This document shows, one piece after another, positions 44,593 to 52,970 of a DNA stretch of 64,000 nt. Each line of letters begins with the position of its first letter. Within the stretch, counting starts at the first letter, position 1. The notes beneath the pieces are model-generated. The model did no database searches and was not told the origin of the DNA. It saw only the letters and a list, made by a program, of their open reading frames with translations. The position numbers and the translations under genes are program-made. The DNA comes from an uncultured Prevotella sp. (GTDB lineage Bacteria > Bacteroidota > Bacteroidia > Bacteroidales > Bacteroidaceae): NCBI GenBank assembly GCA_900314935.1, contig OMXE01000002.1:62001-126000 (forward strand). Direction: 5' to 3'.

Positions 44593-45380
44593 ATCTCCTT
44601 TTTCTTAAAATGAATAACTGGTTGTTTCAAATAGGATTCTAAATCAGCAGAGACAAGAGCTTCTTCTCCAGAAATAACACTTCTTTTGAGGTCACTCCAA
44701 TGGTAGCGATTGTTACATTCTTTGTTTATCGTGCCTAAAGAACCCTCGAGGTAAGAAAGCACTGCTTCCGAATCACAATATATCTTGTTTAATGTGTGAT
44801 GTGTCAATTGCGCATTGGATGTTATTGCTTTATCTTTCCCATTTTTCAGCAAGGCTATCTTATCTTCGTTAATCGCCATCTTCAAAAACAAGGTATTTTG
44901 CAGAAAAAAAAGTATATGTGTTCCTACCTCTCCTCTGTATTGAATCAATTGCATTTTTATGGCATCGTTATTGTATAAAGTGACATACTCTATTGAATTA
45001 AGATTGGCCAAACACATTTTACCTTTATTGGCATTCTCACTAATCAGATTACTCGGAACAGACGATGATTTGTCATTCAACTGACGCTTTGTGTTGTAAT
45101 GAATAATAGTGACTTGTAAATAAAGAGAGAATAGCTGACCAAAGATAAAATCCTCAGTTTGGCACTTAATGGATTGATATTTTTGTAACTCACAAGCAAG
45201 CACAACAAGCATACTTGCAAATGAGCCCCCTGCTATTGTAAACGCAAAATTCTTTGATAACCAAGGGGTGTTTAGAACAATCCACCTGTTCTCGTCATTT
45301 AGCGATATGCTGTAAGTTACTAGCAATAGTACAACAGACAGTGCTGCAAGATACTTTATGGTTTTAATACTTGACTTCAT
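44589..45380 (-). CDS. Two-span membrane protein coupled to TPR-CHAT
   Basis: 263 residues. Membrane segments at about 8-27 and 45-65 (FAFTIAGGSFASMLVVLAC) are followed by a cytosolic helical domain of about 190 residues. I do not recognise the family. The four-base overlap with the CHAT gene implies a functional pair. No TAnnTTTG box is visible in the 52 bases upstream, so another sigma factor could be needed. Confidence 0.6.
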   Translation of the reverse strand: MKSSIKTIKYLAALSVVLLLVTYSISLNDENRWIVLNTPWLSKNFAFTIAGGSFASMLVVLACELQKYQSIKCQTEDFIFGQLFSLYLQVTIIHYNTKRQLNDKSSSVPSNLISENANKGKMCLANLNSIEYVTLYNNDAIKMQLIQYRGEVGTHILFFLQNTLFLKMAINEDKIALLKNGKDKAITSNAQLTHHTLNKIYCDSEAVLSYLEGSLGTINKECNNRYHWSDLKRSVISGEEALVSADLESYLKQPVIHFKKKEI

Positions 45381-45432
45381 TCTATTATTGATACTTTATT
45401 TATTATCCAAGCAATAAATTGAAAATTGTAGA

Positions 45433-46278
45433 TTATACTTTTTTACAAGCTTTGTGGATTTTTCTTTTGGCTGACTCTTGTCCTTTCTTATTTACCATCT
45501 CATCAAACCTCTCACTAACCTCCACCATCCACTCCGGCAGTTTCTTCATTGCCTGATAAACCAAGGCATCGGGCATTTTCTTGTAATAGGCATAGGCCAT
45601 AGGGCCAGCAATGGCAGCGAGGGTATCGGCATCACCACCAAGAGAGATGGCGAGCTTAATGCAATCGACATAGTCTTTCGACTCCAAAAAGCAGATCATG
45701 GTAGGACCTACGGTGCCGGCACAGGTGGAATTGAATGAATAGGAGTCGTGGAAATCGGCGTATTTCTGATCGGCCCAATCAGGATAATACTTGTTCAATA
45801 GATGCTGACGCACAAAGTCCTTGTCCTTACCGTTCTTCAGATGGAAGATCGTCAGGGCAGTGGCAACAGCGCCCTTGATGCCTTCAGGGTGGTTGTGAGT
45901 TGGGGAGGCTGTCTCTGTAGCCATTCGTATACACTCTTCTTCTGTTTGTGCCAGCCATCCTGCAGACGAGCAACGCATGGCGGAGCCATTACCAAGACTG
46001 CGATATGGCTGAGGGTTATGATTAGCCATCCATTGCTTGAACCTGCCACCAAAACCTGCATGACGGTGTTCGTTGGCACATTTCCAGAGATTCATCGTCA
46101 TATCGAGGTTGTCAATGAAAGCTTCTGCGCAGGCAAAGGTCAGCACGGTATCGTCTGTGAAGTGAGCTCTTGAGCTGAACATCTTCACCTTATCATAGTC
46201 TTTTATACGGTGCATCCTTCCCTCATACGCACTCCCTGCAATGTCACCAATTGCTTCACTGATTAGGTAATTCTCCAT
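45433..46278 (-). CDS. ADP-ribosylglycohydrolase
   Basis: DraG-type hydrolase that removes ADP-ribose from proteins or nucleotides. Metal-site motifs: FTDDTVLT near residue 40, and GGDADTLAAIAG near 230. 281 residues from MENYLISEAIGDIAGSAYEG, the usual N-terminus; a longer frame would translate the promoter repeat. It is preceded by one copy of a 111-bp promoter segment. The substrate is unknown; a role against an ADP-ribosylating toxin is possible. Confidence 0.88.
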   Translation of the reverse strand: MENYLISEAIGDIAGSAYEGRMHRIKDYDKVKMFSSRAHFTDDTVLTFACAEAFIDNLDMTMNLWKCANEHRHAGFGGRFKQWMANHNPQPYRSLGNGSAMRCSSAGWLAQTEEECIRMATETASPTHNHPEGIKGAVATALTIFHLKNGKDKDFVRQHLLNKYYPDWADQKYADFHDSYSFNSTCAGTVGPTMICFLESKDYVDCIKLAISLGGDADTLAAIAGPMAYAYYKKMPDALVYQAMKKLPEWMVEVSERFDEMVNKKGQESAKRKIHKACKKV

Positions 46279-46301
46279 AAGCTTGTAGTTATACTTTACT
46301 A

Positions 46302-46412
46302 TTGCAAAGATATAGAATTGTTTCGAAAGTTCCAAGTGAATGGAGAAGTATTTTGTGGGGATACTCTTTCACAAGGCTTGTGGAGATCGAATAATCATTT
46401 AACAACGGAAGA
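46302..46412 (-). repeat. 111-bp direct repeat, copy 1 (promoter of ADP-ribosylglycohydrolase gene)
   Basis: Differs from 47273-47383 at one base. On the minus strand it carries CTTG, 20 bases and TATCTTTG (46305-46312), with the palindrome TTTCGAAA in the spacer and the shared ACAAGGCTTGTGG element at 46371-46383. Confidence 0.9.
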
Positions 46413-46454
46413 GGTTAGAAAGGCGGAAATGAACCACCCTCCATAATATCTCAC

Positions 46455-47258
46455 CTATAACGATTCTGCCATCAAATCCTTACGGCCTATGAGGCTGAAA
46501 ATGGTGATTTCGTTATCTTCGTTAAGGATTCTAAGGGTACGGAGAATCTCATTCAATGTAGAACCGCTCGTTGTTACATCGTCTATCACCAGTACGTTCT
46601 GGTGACGGATCTTTGAACATAGTTCTGCGTCTTCATCGGATGCGAATCTAAGGAAATTCATCATGTAAGGACGAAAACGACTCTTTTTTACATCTTTTGC
46701 TATCGTAAAATAATCTTTCTGATGAATCAGGTCAAGCATCGCGTTGATGGATTTCTTTGCCTCTTCCTTCTGTGCTGGGGTATAACGTGGACGTCCATTC
46801 TCCAATACATCATTCAAATAGGATTGTTCGTAGGCATCCATATCAAAAGAAATGCTAGCCGGTAATGCCTTTATGAGCTCCATTTTACGCAAAGTTGGTT
46901 GTGCAAACCTGTAGATATAACGGAGCATATACTGGTTTACTTTGCTCGATGATTCAGGCATAACAACCAAGTCATAGTCATATAAATTGATCTGTTTGCC
47001 AAGATTATCAACAGCTTTCTTGATGAATTTGGTTAAATCGGGAGTGTCTTGCAACTCTTCTGTAAACTTAACATACTTGATAAACGCGCTACGAACGGGA
47101 CCATCCACTTGCTCAGAGAACTCATAACCATAGTAGAAGCATTTACCAAATGCCTCAACCTGATAGCCATTGCCTGTCAGACTGACAATGTCCTCAGTAC
47201 CATCATGTTCGAAATCGAACACAAACTTCTTCTCTGAATTGTCGTAAGTTACTCCCAT
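46455..47258 (-). CDS. ComF-like phosphoribosyltransferase
   Basis: The PRPP-binding motif VLVIDDVTTSGSTLNE lies near the C-terminus, in a type I PRTase fold, with an N-terminal extension of about 130 residues. 267 residues from MGVTYDNSEKKF. It could salvage a base, or act on a signalling nucleotide. It is controlled by the second copy of the 111-bp promoter segment, so it is expected to respond together with the ADP-ribosylglycohydrolase. Confidence 0.75.
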   Translation of the reverse strand: MGVTYDNSEKKFVFDFEHDGTEDIVSLTGNGYQVEAFGKCFYYGYEFSEQVDGPVRSAFIKYVKFTEELQDTPDLTKFIKKAVDNLGKQINLYDYDLVVMPESSSKVNQYMLRYIYRFAQPTLRKMELIKALPASISFDMDAYEQSYLNDVLENGRPRYTPAQKEEAKKSINAMLDLIHQKDYFTIAKDVKKSRFRPYMMNFLRFASDEDAELCSKIRHQNVLVIDDVTTSGSTLNEILRTLRILNEDNEITIFSLIGRKDLMAESL

Positions 47259-47272
47259 AACAAAAATATCGT

Positions 47273-47383
47273 TTGCAAAGATATAGAATTGTTTCGAAAG
47301 TTCCAAGTGAATGGAGAAGTATTTTGTGGGGTTACTCTTTCACAAGGCTTGTGGAGATCGAATAATCATTTAACAACGGAAGA
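47273..47383 (-). repeat. 111-bp direct repeat, copy 2 (promoter of PRTase gene)
   Basis: Same promoter, spacer palindrome and upstream element as copy 1, positioned just before the PRTase start. Confidence 0.9.
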
Positions 47384-47777
47384 AACAGAAGTGAACGGAA
47401 AATGCGGAAATAGTTACCATATTTACACCGCAACCCTTTGAAAAGCCTTTGGTTTATCGACTTTGTAGAGAAGAATATGTCATGCGGATGACGCGGATCA
47501 TGCAGATTAATCCGATGTATTTTCCTTGGACTCCAATAATTTTGCCTTGATAAACTTTTGGATGTCATATTATGTTATATCATAAAAGGCATCCAGTTCT
47601 GCCGAACAAGCAGCCCAGGGCTCTGCATGTCCAGCATGACTGAAGTGTCAACTAAAACAGTACGGCTTTTTCGCTTGTGTCTATCGATTCAGTACGACAA
47701 CGAAGCAACTGTCTACCGTTTCAGCTAATGAAGAGAAAAAGTGTCTAGTGAAATCTGGAAAAGTCAAATACCATTTC
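47384..47777. other. Gene-free stretch
   Basis: No convincing gene. A minus-strand 78-codon frame begins here but has low-complexity, intergenic-type sequence. A 24-codon minus-strand fragment (GHAEPWAACSAELDAFYDIT) around 47582-47650 reads like a protein C-terminus cut by a stop, so a decayed gene may have been present. Confidence 0.4.
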
Positions 47778-47860
47778 CAAGACCTATGGTTTTAGGTTCT
47801 AAAACCTATGGTTTCAGGCGCCAAAACCTATGGTTTTAGAAGGCAAAACCATAGGTCTTG
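47778..47860. repeat. AAACCTATGGTTT hairpin array
   Basis: Four copies of a unit that is itself a small hairpin (AAACC-TAT-GGTTT): three forward, one reversed. The outer arms CAAGACCTATGGTTTT (47778-47793) and AAAACCATAGGTCTTG (47845-47860) are perfectly complementary over 16 bases. Confidence 0.85.
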
Positions 47861-47950
47861 AATGGGGCATCCTAATTTGCTGATTTTTAAGTATTTATAA
47901 ATTGATGAAATAAGTACAAAACAACTAAATCAGCGTGCATCATCATGATC

Positions 47951-48964
47951 TTAGAGAACCACGGTCTTGAACCAATCCTTGAGGCGGCCCTTGTACTGGT
48001 TCTGGGAGTCGGACACGAGCAGGAGGAGGAGGCGGCCGTCGGTGAGGCGCGGACCGGCACAGATGCCTTCGTAGTTGGCCAAGGAGCGCTTGGTGAGGTT
48101 GAAGGAGGTGCGGAACTCGGTGAGCAGCTGCTTCTGCAGGAGCTGACCTGGCTGCTGACTCTTGGGGTTGACCAGATAGAGCTTCACATGGACAAAGGTG
48201 CCGATGTACAGCTTGGTTCTGCGTACCTCACGCTCGAGGACAATGAGACGACCGTCGTCGAGGGCCACCATGCCGCTGACGCCCAAGGTGGTCTGACCCT
48301 TCTTGCTCTTAACAGCCGGGGAGTCGGTGCGGTACAGGTACTGACTGACGGGCTGGAGGTCATCACCGAAGCTCTGGAAGCGCAGGAGATTGGGAACCTT
48401 GTCGGTGATGGACGGCTTCTGTCCGTCGCTCTTCAGTGAGTTCTCGGTGGTAGTCCAGAACAGATGGGTGTTGGCATTATAGGTGAGTGCCTCGAAGCTG
48501 CGGTTGTGGTAGGTGTCGGCAAACGTCTGGGGGATGTTCAAACGGCGCCCTGTGGCCTGTCCATCGAGTCGGTACTCGCAGATCTGTCCGTCGGCCTCGC
48601 CTGAGAGGAACAGCGTTTGTGTGTGCGGCACGTAGCAGATTCCCTCCTCGTCGCGTGCCGCCTGGTTATCGGTCATGAAACCATTGTCGCGCACATCCAG
48701 GATGGCGCCTGTGGCGGAATCGGTGCTGATGGTGAGCAGACGGAAGCCCGCTGTGGCCGACTTATCATTGACAATGGCATAGCGGTCGGCTCCGAGCCAT
48801 GTAATACCACTATAGTTACCAGCGGGCACGTTCTTACGGAAATGCCGCTGTTTGTTGAGTACAGGCGATTGGGCAGAAAGGGTTAAGGCAAAGCATAACA
48901 GCATACCCACCGCCAGCATCTTCCTGTTTTTAATTGCTAAGTGAAAAATAGTTTGTTGGTTCAT
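47951..48964 (-). CDS. Secreted phytase-like / esterase-like beta-propeller
   Basis: Signal peptide with a basic n-region (residues 1-32, ending TLSAQ). The body is a beta-propeller of the esterase-like phytase family (PF13449): SGITWLGADRYAIVNDKS, ARDEEGICYVP, HNRSFEALTYN, NYEGICAGP. Probably a secreted hydrolase or binding protein. G+C is clearly higher than in the accessory region to the left, marking the return to core-like sequence. Confidence 0.8.
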   Translation of the reverse strand: MNQQTIFHLAIKNRKMLAVGMLLCFALTLSAQSPVLNKQRHFRKNVPAGNYSGITWLGADRYAIVNDKSATAGFRLLTISTDSATGAILDVRDNGFMTDNQAARDEEGICYVPHTQTLFLSGEADGQICEYRLDGQATGRRLNIPQTFADTYHNRSFEALTYNANTHLFWTTTENSLKSDGQKPSITDKVPNLLRFQSFGDDLQPVSQYLYRTDSPAVKSKKGQTTLGVSGMVALDDGRLIVLEREVRRTKLYIGTFVHVKLYLVNPKSQQPGQLLQKQLLTEFRTSFNLTKRSLANYEGICAGPRLTDGRLLLLLVSDSQNQYKGRLKDWFKTVVL

Positions 48965-49012
48965 GAGAATAATAATGCTATAAACTGTCTGTTAATTTCT
49001 GTCTTTCCGCAT

Positions 49013-49046
49013 AAAAATCCCGAGCACGCATACCGTACCCGGGATT
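49013..49046 (-). terminator. Terminator of rpsF-rpsR-rplI operon
   Basis: On the minus strand AATCCCG (49046 to 49040) pairs with CGGGATT (49022 to 49016), followed by TTTTT. Confidence 0.75.
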
Positions 49047-49077
49047 CTATCGATTGTGCTTTACAGCGCAAAGTGTC

Positions 49078-49626
49078 TTACTCAGCGGCGGGAGCCTCTT
49101 CCTCCTCTTCTACGATGGGAGCTTCCTCAACAGCGGGAGCCTCCTCAGCTACGGGCTCCTCCACAACGGGAGCAACCTCGGGAGCATTCTCAGCCACCAC
49201 CTTAACGGGAACGATCACCTCTACCTCCTTGTGGAAGTGTACAGTAGCCTCGTAGTCGCCCACCTTCTTGGCGTCGCGCATGGTGATGATCTTACGATCA
49301 ACCTCGATGCCGAGAGCCTTCAGGGCCTCTGCCACCTGAGCAGCACCTACGCTACCATAGGTAACACCTGTAGCGGAAACCTTTGCGGGAATCTCAAGTG
49401 CCACACCCTCGAAAGCCTTTGCACGATCCTCGGCAGCAGCCTTCAGGGCAGCGAGCTTGTGAGCCTGCTGGCGCAGGTTCTCAGCCAGCACCTTCTTGGC
49501 GCTTTCGCTGGCGATAACACCTTTTCCCTGGGGAATCAAATAGTTACGGCCATAGCCGTTCTTCACGTTTACGATATCGTTCTTGTATCCCAAGCCGATA
49601 ATATCTTCCTTCAATATAATCTCCAT
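49078..49626 (-). CDS. rplI: Ribosomal protein L9 with Ala/Glu-rich tail
   Basis: Large-subunit protein with the N-terminal YGRNYLIPQGKG RNA-binding region and connecting helix. 182 residues, longer than the usual 148, because of a C-terminal tail (about 148-182) made of Ala, Glu, Pro and Val (EEPVAEEAPAVEEAP). Third gene of the S6-S18-L9 operon. Confidence 0.96.
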   Translation of the reverse strand: MEIILKEDIIGLGYKNDIVNVKNGYGRNYLIPQGKGVIASESAKKVLAENLRQQAHKLAALKAAAEDRAKAFEGVALEIPAKVSATGVTYGSVGAAQVAEALKALGIEVDRKIITMRDAKKVGDYEATVHFHKEVEVIVPVKVVAENAPEVAPVVEEPVAEEAPAVEEAPIVEEEEEAPAAE

Positions 49627-49642
49627 AATGTGTCCTCCTTTT

Positions 49643-49909
49643 TTATTTCATCATGTCAGTTACATAAGGAAGCAGTGCAATCTGGCGAGCACGCTTTACA
49701 GCCTGAGCCACACGGCGCTGATACTTCAAGGAAGTACCGGTGATACGGCGGGGAAGAATCTTACCCTGCTCGTTCAGGAACTTCTTGAGGAACTCAGGAT
49801 CCTTATAGTCGATATACTTGATACCACTCTTCTTGAAGCGGCAATACTTCTTCTTCTTCGTGTCGATAGAAGGAGCAGTGAGATAACGGATTTCTGATTG
49901 TTCTGCCAT
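49643..49909 (-). CDS. rpsR: Ribosomal protein S18
   Basis: 88 residues with the conserved [27 protein letters not shown] core; partners with S6 on 16S rRNA. Two bases separate its ATG from the rpsF stop. Confidence 0.97.
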   Translation of the reverse strand: MAEQSEIRYLTAPSIDTKKKKYCRFKKSGIKYIDYKDPEFLKKFLNEQGKILPRRITGTSLKYQRRVAQAVKRARQIALLPYVTDMMK

Positions 49910-49911
49910 AA

Positions 49912-50256
49912 TTAAGCCTCCTCTTTTTTAGCAAGTTTGTTACGACGCTTCTCAGCATACTGTGCAGCATACTTGTCGAGCTTCACGGTCAGGAAACGGA
50001 TTACCTTCTCATCGCGGCGGAATCCAGTCTCAAGCGTTTTAATTACTGATGGCTCAGCCTTGAACTCAAGCAGGCAGTAGAAACCTGTTGACTTCTTCTC
50101 AATTGCATAAGCCATCTTCTTCAGTCCCCAGGTCTCTTCATTCAGAATCTCTGCACCTTTGTCGGTGAGTATGTTCTTGAATTTAGCGACCGTTTCCTTC
50201 ATCTGTTCATCAGACAAAACGGGAGTCAAAATGAAAACGGTTTCGTATTGATTCAT
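49912..50256 (-). CDS. rpsF: Ribosomal protein S6
   Basis: 114 residues. [18 protein letters not shown] and the ferredoxin-like fold are typical; it binds S18. First gene of the operon, preceded by a structured leader that matches the S6:S18 autoregulatory motif. Confidence 0.97.
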   Translation of the reverse strand: MNQYETVFILTPVLSDEQMKETVAKFKNILTDKGAEILNEETWGLKKMAYAIEKKSTGFYCLLEFKAEPSVIKTLETGFRRDEKVIRFLTVKLDKYAAQYAEKRRNKLAKKEEA

Positions 50257-50285
50257 ACTCTTTTAAATAATTAATAAATAAAAAA

Positions 50286-50326
50286 TTGCACTCGATTTAC
50301 CCTATATGGGCAAAATGCGGGTGCAA
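50286..50326 (-). ncRNA. Probable S6:S18 autoregulatory leader
   Basis: The minus-strand transcript folds as an outer stem UUGCAC/GUGCAA, a loop containing CCG on the 5' side, and an inner stem UUUGCCC/GGGUAAA capped by AUAUA. This matches the known S6:S18-binding mRNA motif, where a bulged CCG imitates the 16S rRNA site. A run of U follows the outer stem. Confidence 0.65.
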
Positions 50327-50331
50327 AGGTA
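50324..50331 (-). promoter_or_regulatory. -7 box of rpsF operon
   Basis: Minus strand TACCTTTG, 68 bases before the rpsF ATG, immediately upstream of the leader hairpin. Confidence 0.65.
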
Positions 50332-50390
50332 GTCATTTTCTTTGAACTATCGTCTTTGAGCTTTGAACTTTACCGATAGTTTAACAGTAT

Positions 50391-50597
50391 TTAATACTTT
50401 CCGCTCCGTTTTATCCGTCTGACATGCAAGAAGATACCGATAATGATCAAAAACAGAGAGGTAAGGAGCACGCTGTTATAGCGCGTCCAGCCCACCAGCT
50501 CACTGATGATTAAAAGGATGGCACCGGCAAAAACCAATGCCATCCCAAGGTGTTGTTTACTCCACTTCAGGAGTGATGAGTTTGTATCCCTTGCCAT
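50391..50597 (-). CDS. Small two-span membrane protein after rprY
   Basis: 68 residues with two membrane helices (LGMALVFAGAILLIISELVG and SVLLTSLFLIIIGIFLHV) and a basic tail (RRIKRSGKY). The start at 50597 overlaps rprY by 41 bases; an in-frame ATG at 50543, after the rprY stop, is the alternative. Unknown function, likely co-transcribed with the two-component genes. Confidence 0.6.
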   Translation of the reverse strand: MARDTNSSLLKWSKQHLGMALVFAGAILLIISELVGWTRYNSVLLTSLFLIIIGIFLHVRRIKRSGKY

Positions 50598-51255
50598 GAA
50601 TATTGATGATCTCAATCTGACTGTCATCCTTGAGGTGCTTGCGCAGCTTGGTGATATACACATCCATGGAGCGAGCGTTGAAGTAGTTATCGTCGATCCA
50701 GATGGTCTTCAGGGCGAAGTCGCGCTGCAGGATCTCGTTGGCATGACTGCAGAGCAGGGCCAGCAGCTCGTTCTCCTTGGTGGTAAGCTTGGTCTGCTTG
50801 TCGTCGATGGTGAGCAGCTGCTTCTGGGTATCGAAGGTGAAACGACCGATGCGGTACACGGTGCTCTCCTTGTTCTTCTTGCCGCGTACACGACGGAGGA
50901 TGGCCTCAATACGGAACACGAGCTCCTCCATGGAGAACGGCTTGGTGATATAGTCGTCGGCACCCAGTCGGAATCCCTCGAGGATATCCTCTTTCAGGAT
51001 CTTTGCGGTGAGGAAGATGATAGGCATCTCTGCGTTTGCCTGGCGGATCTCCTGTGCCAAGGTGAAGCCGTCTTTCTTCGGCATCATTACATCGAGTACA
51101 CAGATATCGAATTTCGTCTTCAGGAAGGCCTTGTATCCAGCCTCGCCGTCAACGCACAACTCTGCATTATAGCCTTTTGCCTGCAGATACTCGCGAAGCA
51201 GCATTCCGAGGTTCTCGTCGTCTTCGCACAATAAGATTTTCAACTGATCATCCAT
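50557..51255 (-). CDS. rprY: OmpR-type response regulator
   Basis: 232 residues. Receiver domain with LLCEDDENLG, phospho-acceptor in CVLDVMMPKKDG and the KPF lysine; winged-helix DNA-binding domain from about 130 (LTTKENELLALL, RSMDVYITKLRKHL). The sequence is very close to Bacteroidota RprY. Thirty bases follow the kinase stop, so both come from one transcript. Confidence 0.9.
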   Translation of the reverse strand: MDDQLKILLCEDDENLGMLLREYLQAKGYNAELCVDGEAGYKAFLKTKFDICVLDVMMPKKDGFTLAQEIRQANAEMPIIFLTAKILKEDILEGFRLGADDYITKPFSMEELVFRIEAILRRVRGKKNKESTVYRIGRFTFDTQKQLLTIDDKQTKLTTKENELLALLCSHANEILQRDFALKTIWIDDNYFNARSMDVYITKLRKHLKDDSQIEIINIHGKGYKLITPEVE

Positions 51256-51285
51256 AGTTTCTTACTTTTAGATTGTTAATAATAA

Positions 51286-52848
51286 TTATTCGTTCGAGAT
51301 GACAGGAAGTGAGATGGTGAAAGTGGTTCCTTTACCATAGTCGCTCTCCACCTTGATCTCCCCGTCGTGAAGGTCAACGATCTTCTTCACGTAGGCCAGT
51401 CCGAGACCGAAGCCCTTGGCATCATGTCTGTTACCGGTATGTACACGATAGAACTTATCGAAGATCTTCTTGATATTGTCTTTCTTGATGCCGATACCCG
51501 TATCCCTTACCGACAGGTACAGACGGTCCTTGTCGTTCCATGTCTTCAGATAGACATCAATGGGCTGGTCGGGCTTACGGTATTTCACTGCATTGTCGAG
51601 CAGGTTGTTGATCACGTTCTGGAAGTGCACCTCATCCACGAAGATGGTGGAATCGACAGCACCGATGTCGGTATAGATCTTACCGCCTGTATGCTCCACA
51701 CGGAGCGAGAACGAGTTGGCCACGCTCTCCACCATTTCGTTCAGGTCGAGCTCCTTCTTCTTGAACACCGCTTTCTTACGGTCGAACATCGACATCTGCA
51801 GTACCTTCTCCACGAGGAAGCGCAAGCGTTTCGATTCATCGTTCACCACACCACCCAGATGCTTGGTCAGGGCAGGTGTCTTGGGCACGGTCTCGTCGTT
51901 GAGCATCTGTGCAGCCAGTGAGATGCTGGCAATCGGCGTCTTCAGCTCGTGCGTCATGTTGTTGATGAAGTCGTTCTTGATCTCCGTGAGCTTCTTCTGT
52001 CGGAACACCAGCACGAGGGTGATGATGAAGGTGATGAGCAGCACGAAGGTGAAGATCACGCTGGGAATCACGAAGCGCACACTGGAGAAGATATAGTTGT
52101 TCATGTCGGGGAAGTGTATGCGCACCTCACCGGTCTTGTTCTGCGGATCGTTCCTGAAGAGCTGCTGCTTGTAGATATATTCCTCGCCTTCGTCGGAATA
52201 GTCGGGACAGCGATACACTTCGCGTCCGTCCTGCGTGTTCACGGTGAAATGATAGGGAATATTCACGCCGTTGTTCATCAACTCGGTCTTCAGCTCCTTG
52301 TCGAGCGTCTTGAAGTTGATGCGTTCCTTCAGGGGCTTGTCGCTGGCGGTATAGAGGATACGATAGACCACATCGTCGAGCAGTGCCTTCTGATAGACGT
52401 AGCGGTTCCTCACAATCTCGCGCATCGACTTCGTAGCCTCATCGATGGAGTTCTTGTCGTTACGCAGAATCAACGCCTTGGGCACCTGCGAGGGCTTGAA
52501 CGCGGTGGTCTTGAGCACGAACGAGGTATACATGTTCCCGTTCTCGTCGGTCACAGAGTACTGGTGCGACTGCTGCAGGGAGCCGTCGGGAGCACCGCTC
52601 CTTGTTCCCATGGAGTCGCGACTGTATGCGCGACGCTCTGTCTCATTGACGTCCTTCTCCAGATAGCGGAGCGTTTCATTCAGCTCGAGGTTACGCGATG
52701 TCTGATAGAGCGCTTTGTTCACCGACTCGTCGAACTGCTCCTTCTTCAGCTGCACCATCTCGTCGATGTATTTCAGCTGGAGGTAGAGCAGGGCCAGGAA
52801 ACTGAAGCCCATGATCATCGCTATTGCCCAAATCGTAGTTTTCTTCAT
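51286..52848 (-). CDS. rprX: Sensor histidine kinase
   Basis: Inner-membrane kinase: membrane helices at about 5-25 and 265-290 enclose a periplasmic sensor of about 240 residues. The H-box is MTHELKTPIASISL, the N-box NNLLDNAVKYR, and the G-boxes are RDTGIGIKKDNI and GFGLGLAYVKKI. Paired with the RprY-type regulator. The -7 box TACCTTTG (52854-52861) ends only five bases before the ATG, so the mRNA may be leaderless. Confidence 0.9.
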   Translation of the reverse strand: MKKTTIWAIAMIMGFSFLALLYLQLKYIDEMVQLKKEQFDESVNKALYQTSRNLELNETLRYLEKDVNETERRAYSRDSMGTRSGAPDGSLQQSHQYSVTDENGNMYTSFVLKTTAFKPSQVPKALILRNDKNSIDEATKSMREIVRNRYVYQKALLDDVVYRILYTASDKPLKERINFKTLDKELKTELMNNGVNIPYHFTVNTQDGREVYRCPDYSDEGEEYIYKQQLFRNDPQNKTGEVRIHFPDMNNYIFSSVRFVIPSVIFTFVLLITFIITLVLVFRQKKLTEIKNDFINNMTHELKTPIASISLAAQMLNDETVPKTPALTKHLGGVVNDESKRLRFLVEKVLQMSMFDRKKAVFKKKELDLNEMVESVANSFSLRVEHTGGKIYTDIGAVDSTIFVDEVHFQNVINNLLDNAVKYRKPDQPIDVYLKTWNDKDRLYLSVRDTGIGIKKDNIKKIFDKFYRVHTGNRHDAKGFGLGLAYVKKIVDLHDGEIKVESDYGKGTTFTISLPVISNE

Positions 52849-52853
52849 CGCTG

Positions 52854-52861
52854 CAAAGGTA
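52854..52861 (-). promoter_or_regulatory. -7 box of rprXY, very close to the start codon
   Basis: Minus strand TACCTTTG followed by GCAGCG and ATG (the final G of the box is at 52854, the A of the ATG at 52848). Transcription should begin at or within a few bases of the start codon. Confidence 0.55.
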
Positions 52862-52934
52862 ATGAATTATCTGATAGCTTGTGTTATTTTCGTTAATTGA
52901 TTTGGTTAATTTTTGCTTAGTTAACTAGGATTGG

Positions 52935-52966
52935 GCCTTGTAATTGATAATTGTCAATTACAAGGC
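52935..52966. repeat. 32-base palindrome
   Basis: GCCTTGTAATTGA and TCAATTACAAGGC are perfectly complementary around a six-base loop. It lies upstream of rprX in the gene-free 311-base gap. Confidence 0.8.
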
Positions 52967-52970
52967 TTAT

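Noticed and set aside
47332..47568. 78-codon minus-strand frame before the PRTase promoter repeat
   Set aside because: It overlaps the 111-bp promoter repeat and the rest is basic, repetitive intergenic-type sequence.
51949..52896. Long plus-strand frame opposite the sensor kinase
   Set aside because: His/Val/Leu-rich complement of a kinase gene; no start signal.
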